Source of the DNA: Micromonospora sp. CB01531
Lineage (GTDB): Bacteria; Actinomycetota; Actinomycetes; Mycobacteriales; Micromonosporaceae
Assembly (NCBI RefSeq): GCF_001905095.1
Contig: NZ_LWLS01000098.1
Span: forward strand, 1 to 50,224
Reading direction: 5' to 3'
Length of the DNA stretch: 50,224 nucleotides
Below, piece by piece: positions 15,241 to 25,000 of the stretch (positions are counted from its first letter, which is position 1; each line of letters opens with the position of its first letter). A program made the position numbers and the translations under genes. The notes beneath the pieces were generated by a model. It worked only from the letters and a program-made list of their open reading frames with translations. It was not told where the DNA came from and did not search any database.

Positions 15241-18200
15241 CCACCCGTATCCGGCTGCCCGCCGGACCGCAGTTCCGCGCCGGAGTGCTCGCCGCGGCCG
15301 CCGCCTTGCGCGCCGACACCTCCGGCGAGCCACACGTGTGGCAGCTGCCACCTGGGGAGTCGCAGCTGGACGGCGGCGTCGAGTTCGGCGTGCCCGGCCG
15401 CGACCTGGCGATCGAGGGCACCGGCAGCACCCTGGTGGTCAACGGCGGCGACGGCCCGGCCGTGCGGCTGGTCGGCGGCCGGGTCCGCGTCACCGGCCTG
15501 GGCGTACGCGCGTCCGGCGGCGCCCTGGTCGGGCTCGACGTCGCCACCGATGCCTCGGTGCTGGAGGGCGTACGCCTGGCCGACCTGCGCGGCGCCGACG
15601 TCACCGCGGTCCGGGTGCGCGGGGGCCGGACCCGGCTCACCGGCCTGCGCGTCGACCGGGTCAGCTCCCGCACCGGACCGGCGAGCGGGCTGGATGTGCT
15701 GGTCACCGGCCGGGCCGACGTCCTGGATGCCCGGCTGCGCGGCATCGCCGGGCCGGCCGTGCGCGGCCTGCGGGTCGACGCCGCCGCGGGCGAGGTGCGC
15801 GACGTGGTCCTCGCCGACCTGCAGCCTGCCGACGAGACGGGACTGGTCACCCTCTCCGTGGCTGCCGCGTTGGCGGTGTCCGGGGTGTCGGAGGTGCGCG
15901 AGATCGGCGCCGGCGACCCGGTCGCCGCGCTCACCGCCGCGCAGGCCGCCGTGCAGGCGAGCCCGGCCGGCAGCGAGCACACCTGGCTACTGCCGGCCGG
16001 CACAGTCTCCTTGCCAGCCGGGCTCAAGCTCGGCGCCGCCGGCCGGGTCCTGCGGCTGCGGGGCCGGCGCACCGGCGGGACCGCCACCGAGCTCCGTGCC
16101 GGCGTGGGCGGGGCAATCGCGGGCGACCTGGTGGTGCTCGACCTGACCGGCAGCGAGGTGTTCGTCGACGAGGTGCAGGTGCGGGCCGAGGCGACCGGGG
16201 CGCTCACCGCCGTACGGGTCCGGGCGCAGCGGGCGGAGGTGTCCGACCTGACGCTGCGCCGGCTGCGGGGTGCGGAGGTCACGGGCCTGGAGGTGCAGGC
16301 CCCGGGCGGCGCGGTCGGTGTGGTCGACCTGGTCGCGGACGACATTGTCGCCACCAAGTCCGTCGCCGCCGCCCGGCTGGGGGCGGAGACGCTGGTGCTG
16401 ACCCGGCCGCGGATCTCCCGGATCACCGGTGCGCAGCGCGCGGCCGGCATCGACGCCGTCGCCACCACCACGCTGAGCGCGGCCTCGGCCGACGTGAGCC
16501 GCGTGACCGGCGGCGCCACCGCGGTCGGCGCTGCGCTGCGTGTTTCCGTTCCGGCCGGCGAGCTGTCGGTCCTCGGCCTCGGCGCCGACCAGGTCACCGC
16601 GACCGGCGATGCCGTCGGTGCGGCATTGCTTGGCGGCGGCGACACGGCGGCCCGCGGGATCACCGTGATCCGGGTGTCCGGGGGGCGCGCGGTCGGCCTG
16701 CTGGCGGCCACCACCGGGGCGCTGGACCTCGACGGCGGCGCGATCCGCGACATCCGCAGCGCGACCGGCGGGTCGGCCGGGGCCCGCCTGCTGATCGGCG
16801 GCGAGTCGGCGCCCGCCCGGCCGGTCCGCGTGCACGGCGTCCGGATCGAGGCCGTCGCCGGGGCGCAGCCGGGTGCGGCCGCCCGTCCGCCGCGCAGCTG
16901 GCTGGACGCGATCGACCATGGCCTGCCGTCCGCCGTCGCGGGCTTCGGCGATCTGCCCCTGCCGGCGACCGGTGCGCCCGGGCACAGCGAGGAGATCAGC
17001 GGCCTCGCCGTGATCGTGGTGCCGGTTGCCTCTGCCGGGCCGGACGCGGCCGTCGACGTCGTCGGCTGCGGACTGCACCGGATCAGCGGCACCGCGCTGC
17101 AGATCGACGCCGAGGGGCGCCCGGTCGCGGTCCGCGGCGTCGAGGCCTGGACCTCGGTACGCGGCGGCTGGATCGACGGCGAGGACGTGCTGCTCGCCCA
17201 ACTTACCTGGCACCGGCACCGGACCGGGATCGAGCTGGGACCGGCCGCCGTCCAGCTCGCCGACGTGATCGTCACCGACGTCGAGGCCGGCCTGCCGGTG
17301 GTCGGCGGCGACAGCGGCGACCGGGCGATCGCCGCGTTCACCGGCCGGTCCCAGCCGCCGCCACCCGGGGAGAGCTCGTCATTCCGGTGGGCGCCGCTGG
17401 AGCTGGCCGTGCCGGCGGATCTCGGGCCGGCTGCGGAGCTGGTCGCCCTGTATCTGCGCCCGGGCCCGCGCACGCCGCTGCCCGCGTCCGTGGTGGCCGG
17501 CGGCCTGGCCCCCGCCACCGACATCGACCTGCGGCTGACGCGGGGCAGCCCGCTGCACGGGCGGGCCCTGCGGGTGCCCGGCGATGGAGCCGGGCCGGTG
17601 TTCCTCGGCGCCTGGCCGGATGTCGCGGCCGGCTGCACGCTGCGCGACCCGCTGGCGGCCCCGCCCGCCGCGAGCCCGGCACCTCCGGACGTGGGTCCGC
17701 TCGTGGACTACCTCGCCCGCGACGCCCGCAGCCTGCTCGCCGTGATGCTGCAGCGCGCCCGGGTGGCGATGCCGCAGTGGACCGTCACGAATGCCGCGGA
17801 CCAGACCCGGATGCTGCTGGAGCTGCTGGCGAACCGGCTGGACCGGCTCTCCTACCGGCAGGAGGTCGCGGTCGCCGAGGGCTACGTCGGCTCTGCCACG
17901 CTGCGCCGGTCGGTGACCGACCACGCCCGCCTCGTCGACTACCGGCCCGACCTCGGGCTGTCCGCCACCGCGATGATCAAGTTCGAAGTCGACGACGGCG
18001 GCGAGCCCGGCTGGACGCTGCCCGCCGGCACCGTCGTGGTCAATCGCGACCCGTCGGTGGAGGCCGTGGTGTTCACCACCGAGAGCGCGCTGCCGTACCG
18101 GCCGGAGCTGAGCGGAGCCGCGCTCGCCTCACCGGTGCCGCCCGGTGCGACCTCCGCCGAGCTGGCCGGCCACCTCGACGTCCCGGCCGGACGGTGGCTG

Positions 18201-19625
18201 ATCCTCGCCGGTGTCGACCCGGAACACCCGGATCTGGTCGACCACACCCGGCCGTCGCACGTCGTACGGGTCACCCGCGCCGACCGGGCCGGCGAGGTCA
18301 CCCGGGTGTTCTGGGACTTCCGGCGGGCCGCGCGGGCCGGCTTCGACGTCGAGACCTCCCGCGTGCTCGGCAACGTGGTCCCCGCCCACCACGGGATGCC
18401 ACTCACCCCGACGTCCGATGTGGACTGCGGCTGGGGTTTGCTCGGCGAGCTGCTGCGGCCCTGGCGCGAACAGCTCACGCTGGAGGTCGACAACACCGCG
18501 GGCGAGGTCCGCGAGGTCCCGCTCCCGCACGACCCCACCAGCGTTCAGGCCGGCGGGTGGCCGTTCCCCGGCGAGGAGGGCAGCCGGGCCGGCGCGTACC
18601 GGCTCGAGCTGCGCGTCGACGGCGAGCCGTGGCTGCTGGCCGACTCCCTCGCCGCCGCCGGGCCGTTCGACGAGCACTTCGCGATCCGGCCCGCGGTGGA
18701 TGGCGGCGACGCGGTTCGCGTCGGCGACGGGACCAACGGTGCCGCCCTGCCGCGCCGGCGGGTCCGGCTCGACCTGGCCACCCGGATCGGCCTGGGGGTA
18801 CGCGGCAACGTCGGCGCCGGCGTGCTCACCCAGGTGCTGTCCTTCGGCGAGTCCGGCGACCTGCCCGGCGTCCTGCCCGCCGTGGTGACCGACCGCGAGC
18901 AGGAACTGCTGCGGAGGGTGACGGTGACCAACCCGCTGCCGGCCGTCGGCGGCCGCGATCCCGAGGACGTCGAGCGGGTCCGCGCCCGGGCGCCGCTCGC
19001 CGCCCGGCAGGGCCTGACCGCGGTCGTCCCGGCGGACTACGAACGGCTGCTCACCGCGCGCTCGGAGGTCGCCGGCGTCCGGGCCCGGTACCGCCGTGCC
19101 GGCCTGCGCGACGTGGTCCGGGTGACGGTGCTGCTCGCAGGCGAGGACGCCCTCACCGCCGCCGGCGACGCCGGGACCGCGGAACGGCTGCGGCGCTGGA
19201 TGCGGCTCCGGGCGGAGCTGGAACGGGCCCGGCTGCTCGGCACCGACGTCGAACTGGTCCCGCCGGTGTTCGTCCCGCTCGACGTCGATCTGCTCGTCGA
19301 CGCCGAGCCGGGTGTGGCCGCCGAGCCGCTGCGCGCCGCCGTCGTCGACGCCCTGTCCGGTGCCGGCGGGCTGCTCACGCCCGACGCGTCCGGCCTCGGC
19401 GGCGACGTCCGGGCGGACGCGCTCTACCGGCGCGTGGCCGGCGTGCCCGGCGTGCGAGCGGCCCGGCTCCGCCGGCTGCGGCGGCTGCCGGCCACCTCCG
19501 GCGACCACAGCACCGGCGGGGTGCTGCCGGTCGGCGACGACGAGGTCGCCGTGCTGCGTGATCCGCTCGGCCGGTCCGTCCGGGACGGGCTGCTCACCGT
19601 GACCGTCTGCGGAGGTGTGGCATGA
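15237..19625 (+). CDS. Baseplate J/gp6-like wedge protein with large beta-helix extension
   Basis: 1462 residues; GTG at 15237 overlaps the gp25 stop. From about residue 818 to the end it is a typical eCIS baseplate assembly protein (Pvc11/12, gpJ/gp6): PLVDYLARDARSLLAVMLQR, MLLELLANRLDRLSYRQEVA, TLRRSVTDHARLVDYRPDLG, TNPLPAVGGRDPEDVERVRA, LTAVVPADYERLLTARSEVA. The first ~815 residues are unexpected: short strand-turn units such as VRLADLRGADVTAVRV and LTGLRVDRV repeat many times, as in a right-handed parallel beta-helix, with two similar starts (AAAALRADTSGEPHVWQLPP and AAQAAVQASPAGSEHTWLLP). The extension probably projects from the baseplate rim. No catalytic motif was recognised in it. Confidence 0.88.
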   Translation: MTTRIRLPAGPQFRAGVLAAAAALRADTSGEPHVWQLPPGESQLDGGVEFGVPGRDLAIEGTGSTLVVNGGDGPAVRLVGGRVRVTGLGVRASGGALVGLDVATDASVLEGVRLADLRGADVTAVRVRGGRTRLTGLRVDRVSSRTGPASGLDVLVTGRADVLDARLRGIAGPAVRGLRVDAAAGEVRDVVLADLQPADETGLVTLSVAAALAVSGVSEVREIGAGDPVAALTAAQAAVQASPAGSEHTWLLPAGTVSLPAGLKLGAAGRVLRLRGRRTGGTATELRAGVGGAIAGDLVVLDLTGSEVFVDEVQVRAEATGALTAVRVRAQRAEVSDLTLRRLRGAEVTGLEVQAPGGAVGVVDLVADDIVATKSVAAARLGAETLVLTRPRISRITGAQRAAGIDAVATTTLSAASADVSRVTGGATAVGAALRVSVPAGELSVLGLGADQVTATGDAVGAALLGGGDTAARGITVIRVSGGRAVGLLAATTGALDLDGGAIRDIRSATGGSAGARLLIGGESAPARPVRVHGVRIEAVAGAQPGAAARPPRSWLDAIDHGLPSAVAGFGDLPLPATGAPGHSEEISGLAVIVVPVASAGPDAAVDVVGCGLHRISGTALQIDAEGRPVAVRGVEAWTSVRGGWIDGEDVLLAQLTWHRHRTGIELGPAAVQLADVIVTDVEAGLPVVGGDSGDRAIAAFTGRSQPPPPGESSSFRWAPLELAVPADLGPAAELVALYLRPGPRTPLPASVVAGGLAPATDIDLRLTRGSPLHGRALRVPGDGAGPVFLGAWPDVAAGCTLRDPLAAPPAASPAPPDVGPLVDYLARDARSLLAVMLQRARVAMPQWTVTNAADQTRMLLELLANRLDRLSYRQEVAVAEGYVGSATLRRSVTDHARLVDYRPDLGLSATAMIKFEVDDGGEPGWTLPAGTVVVNRDPSVEAVVFTTESALPYRPELSGAALASPVPPGATSAELAGHLDVPAGRWLILAGVDPEHPDLVDHTRPSHVVRVTRADRAGEVTRVFWDFRRAARAGFDVETSRVLGNVVPAHHGMPLTPTSDVDCGWGLLGELLRPWREQLTLEVDNTAGEVREVPLPHDPTSVQAGGWPFPGEEGSRAGAYRLELRVDGEPWLLADSLAAAGPFDEHFAIRPAVDGGDAVRVGDGTNGAALPRRRVRLDLATRIGLGVRGNVGAGVLTQVLSFGESGDLPGVLPAVVTDREQELLRRVTVTNPLPAVGGRDPEDVERVRARAPLAARQGLTAVVPADYERLLTARSEVAGVRARYRRAGLRDVVRVTVLLAGEDALTAAGDAGTAERLRRWMRLRAELERARLLGTDVELVPPVFVPLDVDLLVDAEPGVAAEPLRAAVVDALSGAGGLLTPDASGLGGDVRADALYRRVAGVPGVRAARLRRLRRLPATSGDHSTGGVLPVGDDEVAVLRDPLGRSVRDGLLTVTVCGGVA

Positions 19626-22036
19626 GGGCCCGGACCCACGGCGAGCTGCTGAACGACATGCTTCAGCACGCCCGCGACGAGTTCCGCGACGCGCAGCCGG
19701 CATGGGATCCCGCCCGCCCCGGCGTCGAGAATCTGCCGGACCACGGGCGCGCGCTGCTGGACAGCTACGCCGCGGCGCTGCACGTGCTGTGGACGTACCA
19801 GGGTGCCTGGACCGACGAAGGGTTCCTGGCCGATCCCCAGCTGCCCGCCTCGGCGCAGCGGCTGCTCGAGCTCGTCGGGCTGCAGCCCGATCCCGGCGCG
19901 GCCGCGACCGGGCTGCAGGCGGTGCGGTGCGTCACCGGCCGGGACGGCACGATCCCACCCGGCTTCGCGGTACGCGCACCCGCCGCCGACGGCCGGCTGG
20001 CGCAGACGTACGAGACCCTGCGGGCCCGCCGGGTCAGCTGGCGACTGAACGAGCTGCGCCCGTACCTGCCTCCCGGCGCCGACGACGGCGCGATCCCGGC
20101 GGCGCCGGGCGCGGTGTCCGCCGTGGTCCCACCGGCGAGCGGACAGTCGTCCGACGGACCCTCCCCGTTCCCGAGGCCGTCAACGGCCGCGGGAATCATC
20201 GGCCGGCTCCAGGCCGCCCGGGCCGGCACCCTTGCGCAGCGGCAGGCCGCGCAGGCCCGGCAGACCGCGCTGCGGCTGGCCGAGCTGGCCCGCGTGGTGG
20301 CGCCCACAGCCGATGGCGCAAGCTGCAACGACACCTTCTCCCAGCTGTGCCGGCAGCTGGGCGCGGAGGCGGCCGCCGCCGCGGGACCCGCCGCCCCCGA
20401 GCCGGGCCCGCTGTCGGAGTCGCAGGAGACGCTCATCGCCGCCCTCGCCCGGATCGCCGTCGCCCAGCCGACCGGGCTCGCCGCCCTCGACGACGCCCTG
20501 CGCCGCTGCGCCGACGAGGACGACGCCTCCTGGTCACGGCGGCTCGACAAGCTCGCGTCCTTCCTCGACCTGCTCGTCGCCGGGCTCCAGCAGCACGCCC
20601 GCGACCAGGTCGTGCTGCTGCACGGCCCGGCCGCCCTGCAACGCATCGACGAGCTGGACCCGGCCGGGACCGGCGCCCGGTCCGGCATCGCCGAACCCGG
20701 CACCGACGCCCTCTACCTGTTGCCGGACCGGCTCGGCGGGCACGACGGCCTGCTCACCCCCGGCGACTGGCTGGTGGTCGGCGAGGACGACCCCGACGCC
20801 TCTCGCGACGGCGTTGCCGGCGTCGCGCGGATCTACCACGAGGCGGTCCAGGTCGTCCGCGTCCACCAGGAAGTGCCCGCCGGGCAGGACCGGCCGATGA
20901 CCCGCATGACGTTCCGGCCCCCGCTGCGCCGTCGCTACCGGCTGGCCGGCGCCGTGCTGCTGGGCAACATTCTGGAGATCAGCCACGGCCGCACGGTCCG
21001 GGAGTCCGGGCAGCGCGACGGCCGCTTCCTGGTCCCGGCGCAGTCGCCGCTGACCTGGCTGCGCGACCCGGGCCCGCAGGCCGCCGAGGGCCGTACGGCC
21101 CAGCTGACGCTGCGCAGCGGCGGCCGGGAGTGGAGCCGCGTGCCGGACCTCGCCGGCCGGTCCGGGGTGGAGCCGGCCTTCACCGTCGAGACGCAGCCGG
21201 GCCTGCGGGTCCGGGTCCGCACCGGCGACGACCACGAAGGCGCGTCGCTCCCGCCGGGCGCGGCCTACGAGCTGGAGTACCGGGTCGGCGTGGGCATCGA
21301 GGGCGACCAGGAGCCGGGCGCGATCCGGGACTTGGCATCGGCGCATCCCGCCGTGCTCGACACCAGCAACCCGCTACCGGTCACGGGCGGCGCCGACCCC
21401 GAGCCGATGGAGCGCACCCGGGCCCGCGCCCGGGCGGGCCTGCACGCCCTGCAGCGGGCGGTCAGCGCCGACGACGTCGCCTCGCTCGCCACCACGTATG
21501 GCGGCGTCCGCCAGGCGAGCGTCGCCGAGGGGGTCCCCGGGCGTCGCCGGGTGCTGCAGGTCGTCGTGTCCGGTGACCGCGGCGAGGCCCTGGACGACAC
21601 CGAGCTGGTCCAGCTCGCCGCGTTCCTCACCGCGCGGATGCCGCCGTCGGCCGGGGTTCGGGTCCGCTCCCGGAGCCTGCTGCCGGTCCGGGCCGCGATC
21701 CGCCTGCTGGTGCCGGACGGGGACGACCCCCTGGGTGTGCTCGCCGCCGCCTCGGTCCGGCTCGGCGCGGCCCGCGCGGACGGTGCGCCGCCCGGGCTGC
21801 TCGACCCCGAGGCCGCGGTCCTCGGCCGTGACCTGAACCTCTCCGATCTCTACCGCGCGCTCGACGGGCTGCCCGGCCTGGCGTCCGCCGAGGTAACGCT
21901 GCTGCACCGTGCGGACGAGCCGGCCGCGCGCCGGGAGCGGATCACCGCCAACCCCGCCGACCTGCTGGTCTGGGCGCCCGCGGAGGCCGGCGCCGAGGCG
22001 CTGCGACTGTCCTGGGCCACAGCGGTGGACCGATGA
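19622..22036 (+). CDS. Second baseplate J/gp6-like wedge protein
   Basis: 804 residues; ATG at 19622 overlaps the previous stop. The N-terminus (TYQGAWTDEGFLADPQLPAS, AQRLLELVGLQPDPGAAATG) is the usual beginning of the second large baseplate protein in eCIS loci. The C-terminal part has NPLPVTGGADPEPMERTRAR, LQRAVSADDVASLATTYGGV and RRVLQVVVSGDRGEALDDTE, the gpJ/gp6 core. An Ala/Gln-rich helical stretch (about 195-330) separates the two. It likely forms the wedge heterodimer with the preceding protein. Confidence 0.85.
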   Translation: MRARTHGELLNDMLQHARDEFRDAQPAWDPARPGVENLPDHGRALLDSYAAALHVLWTYQGAWTDEGFLADPQLPASAQRLLELVGLQPDPGAAATGLQAVRCVTGRDGTIPPGFAVRAPAADGRLAQTYETLRARRVSWRLNELRPYLPPGADDGAIPAAPGAVSAVVPPASGQSSDGPSPFPRPSTAAGIIGRLQAARAGTLAQRQAAQARQTALRLAELARVVAPTADGASCNDTFSQLCRQLGAEAAAAAGPAAPEPGPLSESQETLIAALARIAVAQPTGLAALDDALRRCADEDDASWSRRLDKLASFLDLLVAGLQQHARDQVVLLHGPAALQRIDELDPAGTGARSGIAEPGTDALYLLPDRLGGHDGLLTPGDWLVVGEDDPDASRDGVAGVARIYHEAVQVVRVHQEVPAGQDRPMTRMTFRPPLRRRYRLAGAVLLGNILEISHGRTVRESGQRDGRFLVPAQSPLTWLRDPGPQAAEGRTAQLTLRSGGREWSRVPDLAGRSGVEPAFTVETQPGLRVRVRTGDDHEGASLPPGAAYELEYRVGVGIEGDQEPGAIRDLASAHPAVLDTSNPLPVTGGADPEPMERTRARARAGLHALQRAVSADDVASLATTYGGVRQASVAEGVPGRRRVLQVVVSGDRGEALDDTELVQLAAFLTARMPPSAGVRVRSRSLLPVRAAIRLLVPDGDDPLGVLAAASVRLGAARADGAPPGLLDPEAAVLGRDLNLSDLYRALDGLPGLASAEVTLLHRADEPAARRERITANPADLLVWAPAEAGAEALRLSWATAVDR

Positions 22037-25000
22037 GCGGGCCGCGGCGGGTCGCCGACCTGAGCGCGCCCGGCCGGGCGCTCGCCCGGCTGGTGCCGCA
22101 GATCTACCTCACCCGCGACGCGACGCTGCCGGACCGGCCGCTGCTGCGCCTACTCGAGGTGCTTGCCACGCCGCTCGCCGACCTCGACCGGGCTATCGAC
22201 GACCTGCTCGACGACCACTTCGTCGAGCGGGCCCGGGCCGACGTGCTGCCGTTGATCGCGGAGCTGGTCGGCGCCCGGCTGCTCGGCACCGACCCGCGGA
22301 CCAACCGCGCGGTGATCGCGTCCACGGTGAGCTGGCGCCGCCGCAAGGGCAGCCTGTCCACGCTGGAGGAGGTGCTGGGCGCGACCACCGGCTGGGCCGC
22401 CGAGGCGGACGAGTCCGCCCGCTCCGTGCTCGCCACGCAGGACCTGGACGACCTGCTGCGGCACCGGGGCCGGACCGCGGAGCTGACCGATCCGGTCGTG
22501 CTCGCCGACCCGCTCAGCCGCCGGCCCGCCGAGGCCGCCGCCCCGATTCTCGGATCCGACGGGGATCTGGACGGCCTGCTGCGCGAGCTGGGCGCCGCCG
22601 ACGCGCTGCGCCCGGCTGTCTCGCCGCGCACCTTGGACCTGGACGGCTGGGCCCGGCCGGAACGGGTGGTCGTGCGCACGTCCCGGCTGGCGGTCCGCGA
22701 GGTCGACCGGCAGGAGATCGTGCATCTGCGCGCCGTCGCCCACGTGGCCGATCCGCCCGCCGGACCCTCCCGCTTCGTGGGCCTGAGCCTGGATCCGCGC
22801 GGCGAGCACCACGACAGCGACGGCCGGTCCTTGCCGTTCCCGCTGGCCGCAGTGCGTGTCCCGGGCGACCCGCTGCCCGACGTCGGGCCGGTGCTGTCCG
22901 AGCCGGACCCGGCTCCGCCACGGGCCGCCGCGCACGGAGCCGACCTGCTCACCGCCAGCGCGCTCTCGCTGGACGCCGGCCGGGGCACCGACGTCGTCAC
23001 CCTCTTCGTCGACGACGTGCCGGTGGTCGGCGGCCCGGCCGCGGCCGAGCCGCCACAGCCGCTCACCTACCAGCCGCCGGGCGCCTTGCCGGTGCTGCGG
23101 CTCGCCGACGCCGGCCGCCCGGCCCCAGGCGAACGGTGGGAGCTGCAGGTCGCCGCGGTCGACCGGCCCGACGTGCTCGGGACCGGCTGGGCCGACCCGG
23201 CGGTGCCCCCGGCGACGTCGCCCGCGGCGGACAACCCGGTGGTGCTGCAGACCGTGGCCGAGCCGGGCGCCGTCGTGGCCCCGCAGACCACGCCCGCCGC
23301 TGTGGTGCCGCGTTCCGGCGCCCGGGTCGGGATGCGGGTGCGGCGCCTGAGCGGCGCCGGCTACCGCCGGGACGCGGACGCCATGTGGTCGGTCCTGGAC
23401 GTCGTGCCGCGGCGCGGCCACCCGGTCAGCCCGGTGGTCACGGTCGCGGACCCCGGCGGGGTGCTGCTGGTACGCATCGAGGACCCGCCCGGCGAGACCC
23501 TGCGCCTGTCCCGGCTGCGCCCCGACGACCCGGGTGCCGACTGGGACTCCGTACCGCTGGAACTGCCCGGTCTGAGCGCCGCGTTGCTCGGCGACGTCGG
23601 CGACCCGGGCCCATGGCTCGCCGCCGCCGGCGCGGACGACGCCCTCCTGCTGGCCGGCCCGGTCCAGGACGACGACCGTCCCGCGGTGCTCGGTCTGTGG
23701 CGGGTCGCCGCCCCCGGCCCGGCAACCGGCCCGCTGACCGGGGTACGGCTGGACACCGCGGGCGGCCCGGCGCCGAGCGCTCGCACGCTCACCGCCGCCT
23801 GCGTGGCTGCCGGTCGTTTCTGGCTTTTCGGCGGCCAGGACGTGGGGACTCGCGCTGTGCTCGCCGATCTGTGGTCCGCACCCGTCGCCGGGCCCGGGGG
23901 CTGGACTCGGCACCGGACCCGGCACGCGCCGCCGCGTACCGGCGGGCGGCTGGTGCCCCTCGGCGGCTTCTTCGTGCTGCTCGGCGGCGCCTCCCGGCCG
24001 GGCGCGCTCGCCGAGCAGGTGCTGGTCGTCGATCCGGGCGCCGACCGCCCGGTGTGGACGGAATTGCCCGCCCTGCCGATCGAGACCGGCCGTCCCGGGG
24101 TGCTCTGGGCCCGGGACGACGGGCCGGACCTCGAAGTCGTGGCCTGGCCGGACCGGGCCCGGCCGCGCACGCTGCGGCTGACGGCCGGCGAGCGGGCGTG
24201 GGTCGACGCCGGCCCCGACGCGGGCGACGCCCCGAATCCGCCGGCCGAGGGCGACGCGGTCTTCGCCGGCGACCAGCTGATGGTGCCCGGGCCGGTGCCG
24301 CTGCCGGCCAGCGAGGTGGTGCTCGGCGTCGGCGGTCGTGGCGTCCTGGCCTTCCTGCCCGGCGTGGACCCGGCCGACGACGCGGCGGAGGTCTTCCTGC
24401 TCGACGCGGACGGCTCGGCCGAGCGCTGGATCGCACCCGGCACGACTGCCGGCGCCGGACTGCGGCTGGGCGCCGGCCGGGCCGCGCCGCCCGTACGGCG
24501 GGAGGCACCGGGCCGCCGCCTCGGCATCCCCGGCCGGCTCGGCCGGGCCGAGTTCCGGCTCGGCCAGCGCAGCCTCGGCCCGTGGGACCGGCCGCTGGCG
24601 CTCGACCTGGACGGCGTCGTCGCGCTGGACCCCCGGCTCGGCCGGCTCCTGCTGCCCCGCGTGGTCGTCGCCGGTGGCCGGCTGTCCGCCAGCTACCGCA
24701 CCGGCCGGGCCGAGGCGCTCGGCGCGGGCTTCGCCGGAGCCGGTCGTGCCGTGCCCGGCGACTGGCAGGAGCCGCCCGACCCGGTCGACCCGCAGCGCTG
24801 GACGCCGGCCACCGCCCCGGAGCTCGACGGCACGCTGGTGGGCGGCCCGGCGGCCGTCACCGCCCAGGTGCTTCCCGGGCGCGCGGGTGAGGTGCTGGAC
24901 GGCCTGCCGTGCGTCGCCGGGCCCGGTGCGGCGGTGCGCCGCGACGCTCCGGAGATCCGCCCCGGCGTGCGGGCCCACGTGGTCGCGGTGCCCGGGTCAC

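Noticed and set aside
15237..17688. Enzymatic (polysaccharide lyase) role for the beta-helix of the wedge protein
   Set aside because: No catalytic Asp/Lys/Arg cluster could be recognised among the repeats; a structural role is simpler.
15338..19561. 1407-codon plus-strand frame inside the wedge gene
   Set aside because: Arg/Ala/Pro-rich out-of-frame shadow of the real 1462-residue frame, which has gp6-like motifs.
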